This document shows positions 25,757-34,987 of a stretch of 64,000 nt of DNA, one piece after another. This DNA comes from Pandoraea capi (GTDB lineage: Bacteria > Pseudomonadota > Gammaproteobacteria > Burkholderiales > Burkholderiaceae), in NCBI RefSeq assembly GCF_902459735.1, contig NZ_CABPRV010000001.1, positions 620,001 through 684,000 on the forward strand, in the 5' to 3' direction. Position numbers and translations under genes: made by a program. Within the stretch, counting starts at the first letter, position 1. The number at the start of each line of letters is the position of its first letter. Under the pieces are notes generated by a model that made no database searches, was not told where the DNA came from, and worked only from the letters and a program-made list of their open reading frames with translations.

Positions 25757-25807
25757 GCGTCAGCGCAAGACTTCAGTCTCTGCGGTCCCCGCGGCCTCCC
25801 CAGTCTT

Positions 25808-26785
25808 TCAGGCCGCGTTTCCCAGCACCGGCGCATGCCAGTCCAGCGGTACGTTGGCGAGCATGTCGTCCACCATTGCGTCCAGATCGAACGCGGGCTT
25901 CCAGCCCCAGTCGTAGCGGGCATGGGTGTCGTCGAGCGTATGCGGCCACGTCTCGGCGATCGCCTGGCGGAAGTCCGGCGCGTACTTGACGGTGAAGCCC
26001 GGCACCCGCCGCGCAATCGCCTCGGCCAGCGTCTTCGGATCGAAACTCACACCTGCCACGTTGTACGAAGAACGCACACGCAGCTTCGCAGCGTCGGCAT
26101 TCATCAGTTCGAGCGTGGCGCGCACGGCATCGGGCATGTGGATCATCGGCAGCGTGGCGTCGTCCTTCAGGAAGCACGTGTAGGTCTCGCCGCGGCGCGC
26201 TGCCTGGAAAATCTCGATCGCGTAGTCCGTGGTGCCGCCGCCGGGCGGCGTCTTGAAGCTGATCACGCCCGGATAGCGCAGGCTGCGCACGTCCACACCG
26301 AACTTCGTGAAGTAGTACTCGCACAGCCGCTCACCCGCCTGCTTGCTGATGCCGTACATCGTGGTGGGGTCCATGATGGCGAGCTGCGGTGTTTCGACGG
26401 CCGGGGTGTGCGGTCCGAACGCGGCAATCGACGACGGCCAGAACACGCGCAGCCCACGTCCCTTGCCTTGATGCTCGCGCGCCAGTTCGAGCACGTTGAG
26501 CAGGCCGTTCATGTTGAGCGTCCACGCTTGCAGCGGACGGGTCTCGCCCGTGGCCGAGAGCAGCGCCGCCAGATGGAAAATCTGCGTGATGCCGAAGCGC
26601 TCGACCAGCGCAGCCAGACGCGCCGCGTCGAGCACGTCCAGCGTCTCGTAATGCACCGCGTGACGCGACGGCCCCGGCGCGATGTCCGTGGCGACGACAT
26701 TCTCGTTGCCGTATTGCGCCGCGAGCGCTTCGACGAGTTCGCTGCCGATCTGCCCGTTGGCGCCGATGATGAGAATTCGTTCCAT
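25808..26785 (-). CDS. L-threonine 3-dehydrogenase, short-chain (epimerase-like) type
   Basis: A 325-residue NAD-dependent enzyme that oxidises L-threonine to 2-amino-3-ketobutyrate in the cytoplasm. It belongs to the extended short-chain (GalE-like) family rather than the zinc alcohol dehydrogenase family of E. coli Tdh. The NAD-binding motif is ILIIGANGQIGSEL at the N-terminus, and the catalytic Tyr-Lys pair is MYGISKQAGE. Later segments SLRYPGVISFKTPPGGGTTD and FLKDDATLPMIHMPDA are typical of this type. It starts two bases after the kbl stop, so the two are translationally coupled. The annotation rests on both sequence and partnership with Kbl. Confidence 0.9.
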   Translation of the reverse strand: MERILIIGANGQIGSELVEALAAQYGNENVVATDIAPGPSRHAVHYETLDVLDAARLAALVERFGITQIFHLAALLSATGETRPLQAWTLNMNGLLNVLELAREHQGKGRGLRVFWPSSIAAFGPHTPAVETPQLAIMDPTTMYGISKQAGERLCEYYFTKFGVDVRSLRYPGVISFKTPPGGGTTDYAIEIFQAARRGETYTCFLKDDATLPMIHMPDAVRATLELMNADAAKLRVRSSYNVAGVSFDPKTLAEAIARRVPGFTVKYAPDFRQAIAETWPHTLDDTHARYDWGWKPAFDLDAMVDDMLANVPLDWHAPVLGNAA

Positions 26786-26787
26786 GA

Positions 26788-28005
26788 TCAACCTTGCTTG
26801 AGAATGCCGAGTTCGTTACCGGCCTGGGCAAACGCGGCCAGCGCACGGGTGAGATGTTCGCGGGTATGCGCCGCCGAGAGTTGCACGCGCACGCGCGCCT
26901 GACCTTGCGGGACCACGGGGTAAAAGAAGCCGGTGGCGATCACGCCCAGTTCGTAGAGCCGCTGCGCGAAGCGCTGGGCGAGCGTGGCGTCGAACAACAT
27001 GACCGGCACGATCGGGTGCGTGCCCGGTTTGATCGTGAAGCCCAGCGCCGCCACTTCCTGACGGAAGAACGCGGTATTCGCATGGAGTTGCTCGCGTCGC
27101 GCCGACGAATGTTCGAGTTCGTCGAACACGGCGAGCGACGTGCCCACGATGGCCGGTGCCAGACTGTTCGAGAACAGATACGGACGCGAGCGCTGACGCA
27201 GCGTTTCGATCACTTCGCGACGCCCGGCCGTGAAACCGCCCATCGCCCCGCCCAGCGCCTTGCCCAGCGTGCCGGTGATGATGTCGATCTTGCCGAGCAC
27301 GCCGTGATGTTCGTGGGTGCCGCGCCCCGTCGGGCCCATGAAACCCGACGCATGACATTCGTCGATCATGATCAACGCGCCGTATTGTTCGGCGAGCGCC
27401 ACGATGCGGTCGAGCTGAGCGATCGTGCCGTCCATCGAAAACACGCCGTCGGTCACGATGATGCGATGACGCGCCCCGGCCGCCGCCTGCAACTGGCGCT
27501 CGAGGTCTTCCATGTCGTTGTGGGCGTAGCGCAGACGTTGCGCCTTGCACAGCCGTACGCCGTCGATGATCGAGGCGTGGTTCAGGGCGTCGGAAATGAT
27601 CGCGTCCTGCTCGTCGAACAGCGGTTCGAACACGCCGCCGTTGGCATCGAACGCGGCGGCGTACAGGATGGCGTCTTCCGTGCCGAGAAACGCCGCGATG
27701 CGGGCTTCGAGTTCCTTGTGCGGGCCTTGTGTGCCGCAAATGAAACGCACCGACGACAGACCGAAGCCGAAGTCTTCCAACGCCTTCTGCCCCGCCTTGA
27801 CGAGCGATTCGCTGCCGGACAGGCCGAGGTAGTTGTTGGCGCACAGGTTGATACGCGTTTGTCCGTCGTCGCACATGACCTCCGGTCCCTGCCGCGACAT
27901 GAGCACGCGTTCCTGCTTGAAAAGGCCCTGACGGCGCGTGTCTTCAAGTCGTTCGGTCAGTTGACGGTAGAAGCCCTCGCGGGCCTCCGGGGTATGTGCG
28001 GTCAT
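26788..28005 (-). CDS. kbl: 2-amino-3-ketobutyrate CoA ligase (glycine C-acetyltransferase)
   Basis: A 405-residue pyridoxal-phosphate enzyme of the alpha-oxoamine synthase family. It cleaves 2-amino-3-ketobutyrate with CoA to glycine and acetyl-CoA. Motifs match Kbl: INLCANNYLGLSGSESLVKA, FICGTQGPHKELEARIAAFL, DECHASGFMGPTGRG and the cofactor lysine K249 in TGTLGKALGGAMGG. The ATG at 28005 gives MTAHTPEAREGFYRQLTERL, aligned with known Kbl starts, with GAGGAG nine bases upstream. It heads the kbl-tdh operon and is divergent from an XRE-cupin regulator. Confidence 0.95.
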   Translation of the reverse strand: MTAHTPEAREGFYRQLTERLEDTRRQGLFKQERVLMSRQGPEVMCDDGQTRINLCANNYLGLSGSESLVKAGQKALEDFGFGLSSVRFICGTQGPHKELEARIAAFLGTEDAILYAAAFDANGGVFEPLFDEQDAIISDALNHASIIDGVRLCKAQRLRYAHNDMEDLERQLQAAAGARHRIIVTDGVFSMDGTIAQLDRIVALAEQYGALIMIDECHASGFMGPTGRGTHEHHGVLGKIDIITGTLGKALGGAMGGFTAGRREVIETLRQRSRPYLFSNSLAPAIVGTSLAVFDELEHSSARREQLHANTAFFRQEVAALGFTIKPGTHPIVPVMLFDATLAQRFAQRLYELGVIATGFFYPVVPQGQARVRVQLSAAHTREHLTRALAAFAQAGNELGILKQG

Positions 28006-28202
28006 CGGGCGCATCTCCTCATTTATGCCATTCATACGTCGAGCGGCACCATCGTGAGGCGCCGCCCGGGAATGCCGCCGGCGCTTTCGGGCGTCGGCCG
28101 GCTTCGATATCGTGGAAATCGTGCGGTATGGGCCGGAACCCCGCATGCCTGCGGGCACGCTCTGCTACCATCACGACATACAGCTTATCGGAAACTATAC
28201 TT

Positions 28203-28230
28203 TATATTGAACTAGTTTCAATATATTGAA
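28203..28230. promoter_or_regulatory. Triple half-site operator between kbl-tdh and the XRE-cupin gene
   Basis: Three copies of the 7-base half-site TATTGAA occur in 28 bases: forward at 28205-28211, reversed at 28217-28223, forward at 28224-28230. The first two form a 9-bp inverted repeat with a 5-base spacer (28203-28225). The last two form a perfect 14-bp palindrome (28217-28230). The element lies in an unusually AT-rich pocket, 24 bases before the regulator start and about 200 from kbl. It is the probable binding site of the divergent regulator. Confidence 0.75.
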
Positions 28231-28254
28231 AAATTCTAATATCCCGGAATTCAT

Positions 28255-28845
28255 ATGGCAAGTACTCCCGCAACTTCCGCAGTGACGCCCGTCGCGCCGC
28301 CGCCGGTCGGCGACATGATTCAGCAGTTGCGCAAGGAGCGCGGCATGACGCTGGAGACGCTCTCGCGCGCGTCCGGCGTCTCGAAGTCGATGCTCTCGCA
28401 GATCGAACGCGACAAGGCCAACCCGACCATCGCCGTGGCGTGGCGGCTCGCCAACGCACTGGGCGTGCGCCTCGACCAGTTGTTGGGCGCCCCGGCGGGC
28501 GATCCCGAGCCGGTGCGGGTCTTCGGCAAGCACGAAACCCCTACGCTGGCCGGTGCCGAGCAGGCTTATCAGCTGAAAATCCTCGGACCGATGGAGCTGG
28601 CCGGAAAGTTCGAGTGGTACGAACTGACGCTGCAACCGGGGGCCGCCCTCGTCTCCGAGCCGCACGATCCGGGCACCCGCGAGCACTTCACCGTGTTCGA
28701 CGGTCAGGTCGACGTCGAAGTCGATCACATCGCGCGGCGCGCCAAATCGGGTGAGACGGCCCGCTATCCGGCGGACCGCGCCCACGCCATCCGCAACCCC
28801 GGCAAGTCGGTCGCACGCGGGCTGATGGTCGTGATCCACGGGTAA
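28255..28845 (+). CDS. XRE-family regulator with cupin domain
   Basis: A 196-residue regulator. An XRE helix-turn-helix (about 20-75; IQQLRKERGMTLETLSRASG, then VSKSMLSQIERDKANPTIAV) is joined to a C-terminal cupin barrel (about 110-195) that probably binds a small ligand. The cupin segment LQPGAALVSEPHDPGTREHF includes His and Glu residues suited to metal or ligand contact. It is divergent from kbl-tdh with a palindromic operator close to its start. It therefore probably represses itself and controls threonine degradation in response to threonine or a product. Confidence 0.9.
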   Translation: MASTPATSAVTPVAPPPVGDMIQQLRKERGMTLETLSRASGVSKSMLSQIERDKANPTIAVAWRLANALGVRLDQLLGAPAGDPEPVRVFGKHETPTLAGAEQAYQLKILGPMELAGKFEWYELTLQPGAALVSEPHDPGTREHFTVFDGQVDVEVDHIARRAKSGETARYPADRAHAIRNPGKSVARGLMVVIHG

Positions 28846-29171
28846 CACGCTCGCTGGCGCCCGATGGCGCCCGATGGCGCCCGGTGAAGCGCCGTCGTCG
28901 GGCGCTTGTTCACTCGTTCGTCCGCTTGCCTGTTTGCTCACTCGCCACGCCCGCGATATCCCGCCAAAGCCCGGCCGGACCGCGCCAAAGCTCAAGTCCC
29001 TCTCCAAACTGCCGTTACCACACGTTCGGTCCGTGCCTTCACCGAAGGCACGGACAGCCGGTCCATAGCCGGTCCATAGCCGATCAATAACCGGACCGCC
29101 CGGACGTACTACCACGTCACGCGCGGCCGCCAGCGCAACACCAGCGCGGAATCAGTGGGGATGACGAAGGA
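28846..29171. other. Intergenic region with short tandem repeats
   Basis: These 326 bases between the XRE-cupin and chemoreceptor genes hold no supported gene. Two tandem repeats are seen. The 10-base unit CCGATGGCGC is repeated at 28861-28880, with partial copies on both sides. The 11-base unit CCGGTCCATAG occurs at 29058-29079, with a degenerate third copy to 29090. Confidence 0.6.
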
Positions 29172-30782
29172 ATGCAGCGTTTGAGTCTGAAAGCGAAATT
29201 GTGGTCGGCGGTCGCACTGATGTGGGTGAGCCTGCTGGCGATGGCGATCTGGGGCGCCTGGGCCCAGCGCGACACCATGCTGGCCGAGCGACGCGTGGGT
29301 CTGACCCACGTCGTCGAATCGGGACTGAGTCTGGCCAGGCACTACGCGGCACGCGCCGAACGAGGCGAAATCAGCTTAGCCGACGCCCAGAAGCTCGCTC
29401 GCGAGCAGATCGGCGCGATCCGATACGACGGCGACAACTATTTCGGTATCTTGAACTCGCAGCGCGTCATCGTGCTGAACTCGGTCAATCCGAAGCTCGA
29501 AGGCAAAGACATGAGCCAGTTCCGCGACCCGTCGGGCAAGCTCATGTTTTCGGACATCGTGGCCGCGGCACGCACCAACGATCCGTTTGTCACGTATCTC
29601 TGGCCGAAGCCCGGTTCGGACAAGCCCGTCGAAAAGATCAGTCGCGTGGGCGTGTTCTCGCCGTGGGACTGGTATCTGACGACGGGGGTCTACGTCGACG
29701 ACATCAACGCCGCATTCCTCGGCGCGCTGCTGCGCTGGGGCGCAATGCTGGCAGTGGTCGGCCTCGCGGTGTCGGGCGTCATGCTGCTCATCATTCGCAA
29801 CGTCCAGCAAAGTCTGGGGGGCGAGCCCGAATACGCGGCCGACATTGCAACGCGCATTGCGGACGGCGATCTGCTCACGCAAGTGCGTCTTCGCCAGGGC
29901 GACAGCACCAGCCTGCTTTGCGCGATGCAACGCATGCAGGGCAACCTCCAGCAAATGATCGGACGCATTCGCAGCGGCACGGGCGCCATCACACTGGCCT
30001 CGCGCGAGATCGCCGAGGGCAACACCGATCTGTCGGCGCGCACCGAACAGCAGGCAGCGGCGCTGGAAGAGACGGCGTCGTCGATGGAACAACTGACGTC
30101 GACGGTCCGCCAGAACGCGGACAACGCCCGTCAGGCCAGCCAACTGGCCGAGAACGCCTCGGCCATTGCGGTGCGCGGCGGGCAAGTGGTGGATCAGGTC
30201 GTCGAGACGATGGAAGGCATCTCGCAAAGCTCGGGCAAGGTGGTCGACATCATCGCCGTGATCGACGGCATTGCATTCCAGACCAACATTCTTGCGCTCA
30301 ACGCCGCCGTGGAAGCCGCGCGGGCCGGCGAGCAGGGACGCGGCTTCGCAGTCGTCGCCGGTGAGGTCCGCACGCTGGCGCAACGCAGCGCGGCGGCGGC
30401 CAAGGAGATCAAGGAACTGATCGAATCGTCGAACGGCCGGGTGCAGGACGGTTCGGTGCTCGTCGCACAAGCCGGTCAGACGATGCACGACGTGGTGCAG
30501 GCGGTGCGACGCGTGACCGACATCATGGGCGAGATTTCGGCGGCATCGAGCGAGCAGAGTCACGGCATCGAGCAAGTCGGCCGGGCCGTGACGCAGATGG
30601 ATGAAGTCACACAGCAGAACGCTGCGCTCGTGGAGCAAGCTGCCGCCGCCGCGGCGTCGATGGAAGATCAGGCACGCTTGCTCGATCAGGCGGTGGCGGC
30701 GTTCCGGATGAATGGGACGACGGCCGAGACGCCGGTTACGCGCGGGACGGCTGCCGTCGCACTCCAGCGACTGGCGGCCTGA
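29172..30782 (+). CDS. Methyl-accepting chemotaxis protein (single-Cache type)
   Basis: A 536-residue chemoreceptor. Helix 1 is at about 9-30 ([20 protein letters not shown]). The periplasmic region (about 31-185) resembles a single Cache domain ([31 protein letters not shown]), which senses small organic acids in relatives. Helix 2 is at about 188-210. A HAMP-like linker and a long coiled-coil signalling domain follow, with adaptation regions and the conserved tip [20 protein letters not shown]. There is no C-terminal CheR-docking pentapeptide. No che genes are nearby; it is an isolated receptor gene, convergent with a TetR regulator. Confidence 0.93.
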   Translation: MQRLSLKAKLWSAVALMWVSLLAMAIWGAWAQRDTMLAERRVGLTHVVESGLSLARHYAARAERGEISLADAQKLAREQIGAIRYDGDNYFGILNSQRVIVLNSVNPKLEGKDMSQFRDPSGKLMFSDIVAAARTNDPFVTYLWPKPGSDKPVEKISRVGVFSPWDWYLTTGVYVDDINAAFLGALLRWGAMLAVVGLAVSGVMLLIIRNVQQSLGGEPEYAADIATRIADGDLLTQVRLRQGDSTSLLCAMQRMQGNLQQMIGRIRSGTGAITLASREIAEGNTDLSARTEQQAAALEETASSMEQLTSTVRQNADNARQASQLAENASAIAVRGGQVVDQVVETMEGISQSSGKVVDIIAVIDGIAFQTNILALNAAVEAARAGEQGRGFAVVAGEVRTLAQRSAAAAKEIKELIESSNGRVQDGSVLVAQAGQTMHDVVQAVRRVTDIMGEISAASSEQSHGIEQVGRAVTQMDEVTQQNAALVEQAAAAAASMEDQARLLDQAVAAFRMNGTTAETPVTRGTAAVALQRLAA

Positions 30783-30850
30783 CGGCGGAGGCCAACGCAA
30801 GCCGCCGACTCCCGCTTCCGATTCGAGCTGCCGAGCCTGAGCGGAAATCT

Positions 30851-31495
30851 TCAAGCCGCTGCTGTCAGTTCGCCCGCGAGGCCCGCTTCGATGATCTGAC
30901 GCGCGACCGTCGGCAGGATGCGTAGCGGCGGCGTGCCGGGCCCGAAGGTCTGGCTCGCCGCGTAGGCGCCTTCCAGAATCAGGCACAGTGCGTCGACCAG
31001 CGGCGCGGGCTCCGCCAACCCCGCCGCTGTGACGAGCGCGGTAAAGCGCTTCACCACTTCCGCCTTGTAGTTCACCACCGAGATCCGCGCGGCGTGCGTC
31101 GGGTCCGGAAATTCCGCCGCGACGTTCACGAACGGGCACCCGCGATAGCCGGGCTTGCTGGCCCGCTCGGCCAGATCCACGAAGATTTGCAGCATCTGCG
31201 CACGCGGTTCGCCCGGACGTTTGGCGATGCTCTCGTCGATGCGCCCCAGGCTCGCCGTCTGCATGCAATCGAGGTACGCCAGAATCAGTTCGTCTTTCGA
31301 CGCATACTGGCGATACAGGCTCATCTTGTTGACGCCGGCGCGCTTGACGACCGCATCCACACCCACCGCACGCACGCCTTCCGAATGAAACAACTCGACG
31401 GCAGCATCGAGCAGATGCTGTTGAGCGATCGGCGCGGGCGTGACGTGTCGCGCCGGCTTACCCGCACGCGTGGCGGACGTTGTCGCTTTGGCCAT
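30851..31495 (-). CDS. TetR/AcrR-family transcriptional regulator
   Basis: A 214-residue repressor. The N-terminal helix-turn-helix (about 20-75) contains LLDAAVELFHSEGVRAVGVD and KRAGVNKMSLYRQYASKDEL. The C-terminal helical ligand-binding domain includes GYRGCPFVNVAAEFPDP, common in this subgroup. It is divergent from an MFS transporter gene whose promoter contains an ACCGATCGGT palindrome typical of TetR-type operators, so it probably represses that gene and itself. An alternative start shortly downstream of the ATG cannot be excluded. Confidence 0.92.
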   Translation of the reverse strand: MAKATTSATRAGKPARHVTPAPIAQQHLLDAAVELFHSEGVRAVGVDAVVKRAGVNKMSLYRQYASKDELILAYLDCMQTASLGRIDESIAKRPGEPRAQMLQIFVDLAERASKPGYRGCPFVNVAAEFPDPTHAARISVVNYKAEVVKRFTALVTAAGLAEPAPLVDALCLILEGAYAASQTFGPGTPPLRILPTVARQIIEAGLAGELTAAA

Positions 31496-31612
31496 TTCCG
31501 GCCCTCCCTGAAACTGAATCTGGACGGTGATCGTGCCCTCGCTTCATCGAAGCGCTGTGTCCGGTGCGCACACCGGCGTCACGGGCAAAGCCCTGCCGCC
31601 ACAAAGGAATAC

Positions 31613-31660
31613 TTGACATGTTACCGATCGGTTCATAACATGGCAACCTCATGTTACCGA
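31613..31660 (+). promoter_or_regulatory. Promoter and TetR-type operator before the MFS gene
   Basis: TTGACA at 31613-31618 and TAACAT at 31636-31641 are 17 bases apart, a near-consensus sigma-70 promoter pointing to the MFS gene. Between them lies the 10-bp palindrome ACCGATCGGT (31623-31632). The sequence CATGTTACCGA covering its left arm (31617-31627) recurs exactly at 31650-31660, 33 bases on. A repressor bound here would cover the promoter. Confidence 0.75.
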
Positions 31661-31754
31661 GCAGTCACAAGCTATCGATCCCGGTAGACTGCGCGGTTCT
31701 CGCAAACGTTCCCGGTTCGGCAAAGAAAACCGAATCCCAGCAAGGATTTCCGCC

Positions 31755-33041
31755 ATGAAGGCTGCACTTGCCAAGCGCATCGACGGACGCTTCCACTACG
31801 GGTGGATCGTCGTCGGCGTCATTTTCCTGGTCCTGCTCGCCTCGGCGGGCATTCGCGCGACACCGAGCGTGATGATGGTGCCGCTCGAACACGACTTCGG
31901 CTGGAGCCGCGCGACGATCTCGCTGGCGATCTCCGTCAATCTGGCGCTGTACGGCCTGACCGGCCCGTTCGCGGCGGCCGCCATGCAGCGCTTCGGCATT
32001 CGTCCGACCGTGATGGTGGCGCTGTTGCTGCTGGCCTCCGGCACCGCCCTGTCGTCGCTCATGACCGCGCCCTGGCAGATGGTCCTGATCTGGGGCGTGA
32101 TGGTCGGTGGCGGCACGGGCGTGGCCGCCGTGACGCTCGCGGCCACGGTGTCGAACCGCTGGTTCCACACGCATCGCGGCCTGGCGATGGGGATTCTCAC
32201 CGCCAGCTCGGCAACGGGCCAGATGGTGTTCCTGCCGCTCATGGCAGCGATCACGGAAAACTACGGCTGGCGGCCGGTGGTGCTGATCGTGGCGGTCGTC
32301 GCGGCGATCGTGCTGCCGCTCGTGGCATTGCTGGTGCCGGAGCGGCCGGGTTCGGTCGGCCTGCGTCCCGTCGGCGCGCCCGAAGACGCCCCCGATGTCC
32401 AGCTCACGCAAGGCAATCCGCTCACCGCAGCGCTGTCGGCCTTGCGCATGGCCGCCGGCAAGCGCGACTTCTGGCTGCTGTTCTTCAGCTTCTTCATCTG
32501 CGGCGCGAGCACCAACGGCTACATCGGCACGCACTTCATCGCAATGTGCGGCGATTACGGTCTCTCCGAAGTCAAGGGTGCAGGCATTCTGGCGGCGATG
32601 GGCATTCTCGATCTCGTGGGCACCACGGCGTCGGGCTGGTTGTCCGACCGCTACAACAGCCGTGTGCTGCTGTTCTGGTACTACGGCCTGCGCGGGCTGT
32701 CGCTCCTCTATCTGCCGTATGCCTTCGGCCTCGATTTCTTCGGCCTTCCGCTCTTCGCGCTGTTCTACGGGCTCGACTGGATTGCGACGGTACCGCCGAC
32801 GGTGCGCCTGACGACGGACGTGTTCGGCAAGACGATGGCCCTGATCGTGTTCGGCTGGATCGTGGCAGGTCACCAGCTTGGCGCGGCAACGGCGGCGCTT
32901 GTGGCCGGTTCGCTGCGTGCAACGCTCGGCAATTACACGATGGCCTCGATGCTCTCGGGCGGTGTGTGCATCATCGGCGCGATCATGGTGCTGCGCATTG
33001 CGCCGCACGCGCCGAAGCGTCCGATGGCCGCAAACGCCTGA
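31755..33041 (+). CDS. MFS transporter, oxalate/formate- or monocarboxylate-like
   Basis: A 428-residue carrier with about 12 helices. Features include FHYGWIVVGVIFLVLLASAG at the start, GFGWSR-like loop residues (EHDFGWSRATISLAIS), LVGTTASGWLSDRYNSR between helices 8 and 9 and many Gly-rich helices. These resemble the OxlT/MCT-like branch, which moves small carboxylates. It is probably controlled by the divergent TetR protein. An ene-reductase gene follows, so detoxification of an unsaturated acid or aldehyde is one possible theme, but the substrate is unknown. Confidence 0.88.
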   Translation: MKAALAKRIDGRFHYGWIVVGVIFLVLLASAGIRATPSVMMVPLEHDFGWSRATISLAISVNLALYGLTGPFAAAAMQRFGIRPTVMVALLLLASGTALSSLMTAPWQMVLIWGVMVGGGTGVAAVTLAATVSNRWFHTHRGLAMGILTASSATGQMVFLPLMAAITENYGWRPVVLIVAVVAAIVLPLVALLVPERPGSVGLRPVGAPEDAPDVQLTQGNPLTAALSALRMAAGKRDFWLLFFSFFICGASTNGYIGTHFIAMCGDYGLSEVKGAGILAAMGILDLVGTTASGWLSDRYNSRVLLFWYYGLRGLSLLYLPYAFGLDFFGLPLFALFYGLDWIATVPPTVRLTTDVFGKTMALIVFGWIVAGHQLGAATAALVAGSLRATLGNYTMASMLSGGVCIIGAIMVLRIAPHAPKRPMAANA

Positions 33042-33275
33042 AACCACGGATTTCGACCAGCTTCCAGGCGAATTCGGCCATAAATTCAGTTTCCGCTACG
33101 CTTCACGATGACTCGTCGCGACGCCCTGTTCCGGTGCAGGGTGTCCGGCGAGTTTTCGTTTCCGGCGTCGATGGCCGGAAGGACGTGGCGGTGCTCAGCA
33201 AAGCCAGGAGAATTGCCGTAACCTGTGCAAGTTTTGTGCAGCACAGCAACCCCCACTTTCACAGGACCTTCAGCA

Positions 33276-34400
33276 ATGACGGACTCGCAACATCCCCAAC
33301 TCGCCACGCTCGATACCGACCTGTTTTCGTCGTACGCGCTTGGCCCGCTCGAACTGAGCAACCGCATCGTCATGGCACCGCTGACCCGCAGCCGCGCGGG
33401 CAAGGGCGACGTGCCGGGCCCGATGGTCGCCGAGTACTACGCGCAACGTGCATCGGCCGGGCTCATCATCAGTGAAGCCACCAACATCTCGCAGCAAGGC
33501 AAAGGCTACGCATTCACGCCCGGCATCTATACCGACGAACAGGTCGCCGGCTGGAAGCAGGTTACGGACGCGCTCCACGCCAAGGGCGGCAAGATTTTCT
33601 GCCAGTTGTGGCACGTAGGCCGTATCTCTCATCCGTCGCTGCAACCCGGCGGTGCGCTGCCGGTCGCGCCTTCGGCGATCCAGCCTGCGGGTCAGGCGTT
33701 CACGGAACACGGCTTCGAGCCGCATCCGGTGCCTCGCGCGCTGGAAACGTCCGAGATTCCGGGCATCATCGACCAGTATCGTCACGCCGCCGAATGCGCG
33801 AAGCGTGCCGGTTTCGACGGCGTGGAAATCCATGCCGCGAACGGCTACCTGCTCGACCAGTTCATGCGCGACAAGACCAACCACCGTACGGACCAGTACG
33901 GCGGCAGCATCGAGAATCGCGTGCGTCTGGTACTTGAAGTGACGCAAGCCGTCGTCGATGTCTGGGGCGCCGATCGCGTAGGCATTCGTTTGTCGCCGAT
34001 CAGCCCGGCCAACGATTGCGGCGACAGCAATCCGGAACCGGTGTTCACTTATGCCGTCGAGCAACTGAACCGCTTCGGCCTCGTATACCTGCACGTGGTC
34101 GAAGGCGCGACGGGCGGCCCGCGTGAAGTGGAAGGCGGCTTCGATCTTCAGAAGCTGCGCAAGATCTTCAAGGGCACGTTCATGGCCAACAACGGCTATG
34201 ACCTCGCACTGGCGCTGAAGGCACGTAAGGAAAACCTCGCGGACCTGATTGCGTTCGGCAAGCCGTTCATCGCGAATCCGGACCTCGTGGAGCGCCTCAA
34301 GCGCGGCGGCCCGTTCAACGAACTGGACCGCGACACGCTGTACGGCGGCGATGCCCGCGGCTACGTCGACTACCCGACGCTGGACGAGTCGGCGGCGTAA
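33276..34400 (+). CDS. Old yellow enzyme family alkene reductase (NemA-like)
   Basis: A 374-residue flavin (FMN) enzyme that reduces activated C=C bonds or nitro groups with NAD(P)H. It has the TIM-barrel start SNRIVMAPLTRSRAGKGDVP, then QLWHVGRISHPSLQPGG. The substrate-binding pair H186/N189 is in VEIHAANGYLLDQF, followed by DKTNHRTDQYGGSIENRVRL. All fit NemA/OYE proteins. The ATG at 33276 gives MTDSQHPQL, with CAGGA about nine bases upstream. The 234-base gap before it suggests its own promoter. Its proximity to the TetR-MFS pair may reflect shared stress control but is not proof. Confidence 0.93.
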   Translation: MTDSQHPQLATLDTDLFSSYALGPLELSNRIVMAPLTRSRAGKGDVPGPMVAEYYAQRASAGLIISEATNISQQGKGYAFTPGIYTDEQVAGWKQVTDALHAKGGKIFCQLWHVGRISHPSLQPGGALPVAPSAIQPAGQAFTEHGFEPHPVPRALETSEIPGIIDQYRHAAECAKRAGFDGVEIHAANGYLLDQFMRDKTNHRTDQYGGSIENRVRLVLEVTQAVVDVWGADRVGIRLSPISPANDCGDSNPEPVFTYAVEQLNRFGLVYLHVVEGATGGPREVEGGFDLQKLRKIFKGTFMANNGYDLALALKARKENLADLIAFGKPFIANPDLVERLKRGGPFNELDRDTLYGGDARGYVDYPTLDESAA

Positions 34401-34491
34401 CGTCGCTACGGTACGACGCCTCTGATGTGTCAGGGGCGTCAGACACGGAAAATGTCATCGAATTGATGCGTCTTGCGATGACGTAATCCTC

Positions 34492-34521
34492 GGAAGGGCT
34501 CCTGCTGGAGCCCTTCCTTAT
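34492..34521 (+). terminator. Terminator downstream of the ene-reductase gene
   Basis: A perfect 11-bp stem (GGAAGGGCTCC, 34492-34502 with 34507-34517) with loop TGCT is followed by TTAT. The T-run is short but the stem is strong; it lies about 90 bases past the stop codon. Confidence 0.7.
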
Positions 34522-34873
34522 ATGCGTCGGCAACCCATCAATCTTCCGCGTCGCAAAGCCCCTCTGAGAACACTTCGCTCAATCGTGTCATGGCGTATCT
34601 CAACGCCTGGCGATCCAACTCACCTGAACGTCGGACCAATCTCCTGCGATCAATCGATCTGACCTGACCTGACTGAGTCGCATGGCCGCAGGACCGAGAG
34701 ACGTGCCCCAAACTTCACCCCGCCCTCCCTCTCCCGTGGATTCCGAGACATGTTCGCAGCGCGACACATCGAAGTAAACAGAACCGAAAGCATTCCGGAA
34801 TTTTCCTGAAGCAGTCGGGCGACATTTGCGAATCACAGAAGAACTCGACGCATGGGGCAACACCTCACCGACG

Positions 34874-34954
34874 TCACACGAGAAATCCCATCTGCGGTCG
34901 AAAACCGGAACGCAGCAGCACGTTACGCAAAGTCCGCCGTTCGATAAGTTTCAT
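34874..34954 (-). CDS. Possible 26-residue micro-ORF divergent from the orphan gene
   Basis: The frame starts MKLIERRTLRNVLLRSGFRP and ends at a TGA after MGFLV. It is basic and has a very good ribosome-binding site, GAAGGAG, eight bases before the ATG on the minus strand. No family is recognised and chance cannot be excluded. It lies 33 bases from, and opposite to, the orphan 186-residue gene. Confidence 0.25.
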   Translation of the reverse strand: MKLIERRTLRNVLLRSGFRPQMGFLV

Positions 34955-34987
34955 ATTGGAATCTCCTTCAACCAATGGAGATAAATC

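Larger units (their letters stand above)
34401..34987. other. Intergenic region, low-GC and structured
   Basis: These 587 bases hold two hairpins: an 11-bp stem with one mismatch at 34415-34440 just after the ene-reductase gene, and the stronger one listed separately. The remainder to 34860 shows no supported gene, with short CTGAC repeats at 34659-34672. The last 100 bases are AT-rich and hold a possible minus-strand micro-ORF and the start region of the orphan gene. Confidence 0.5.

Noticed and set aside
29376-31268. 630-codon minus-strand ORF
   Set aside because: It is the shadow of the chemoreceptor and overlaps the TetR gene; no family features are visible.
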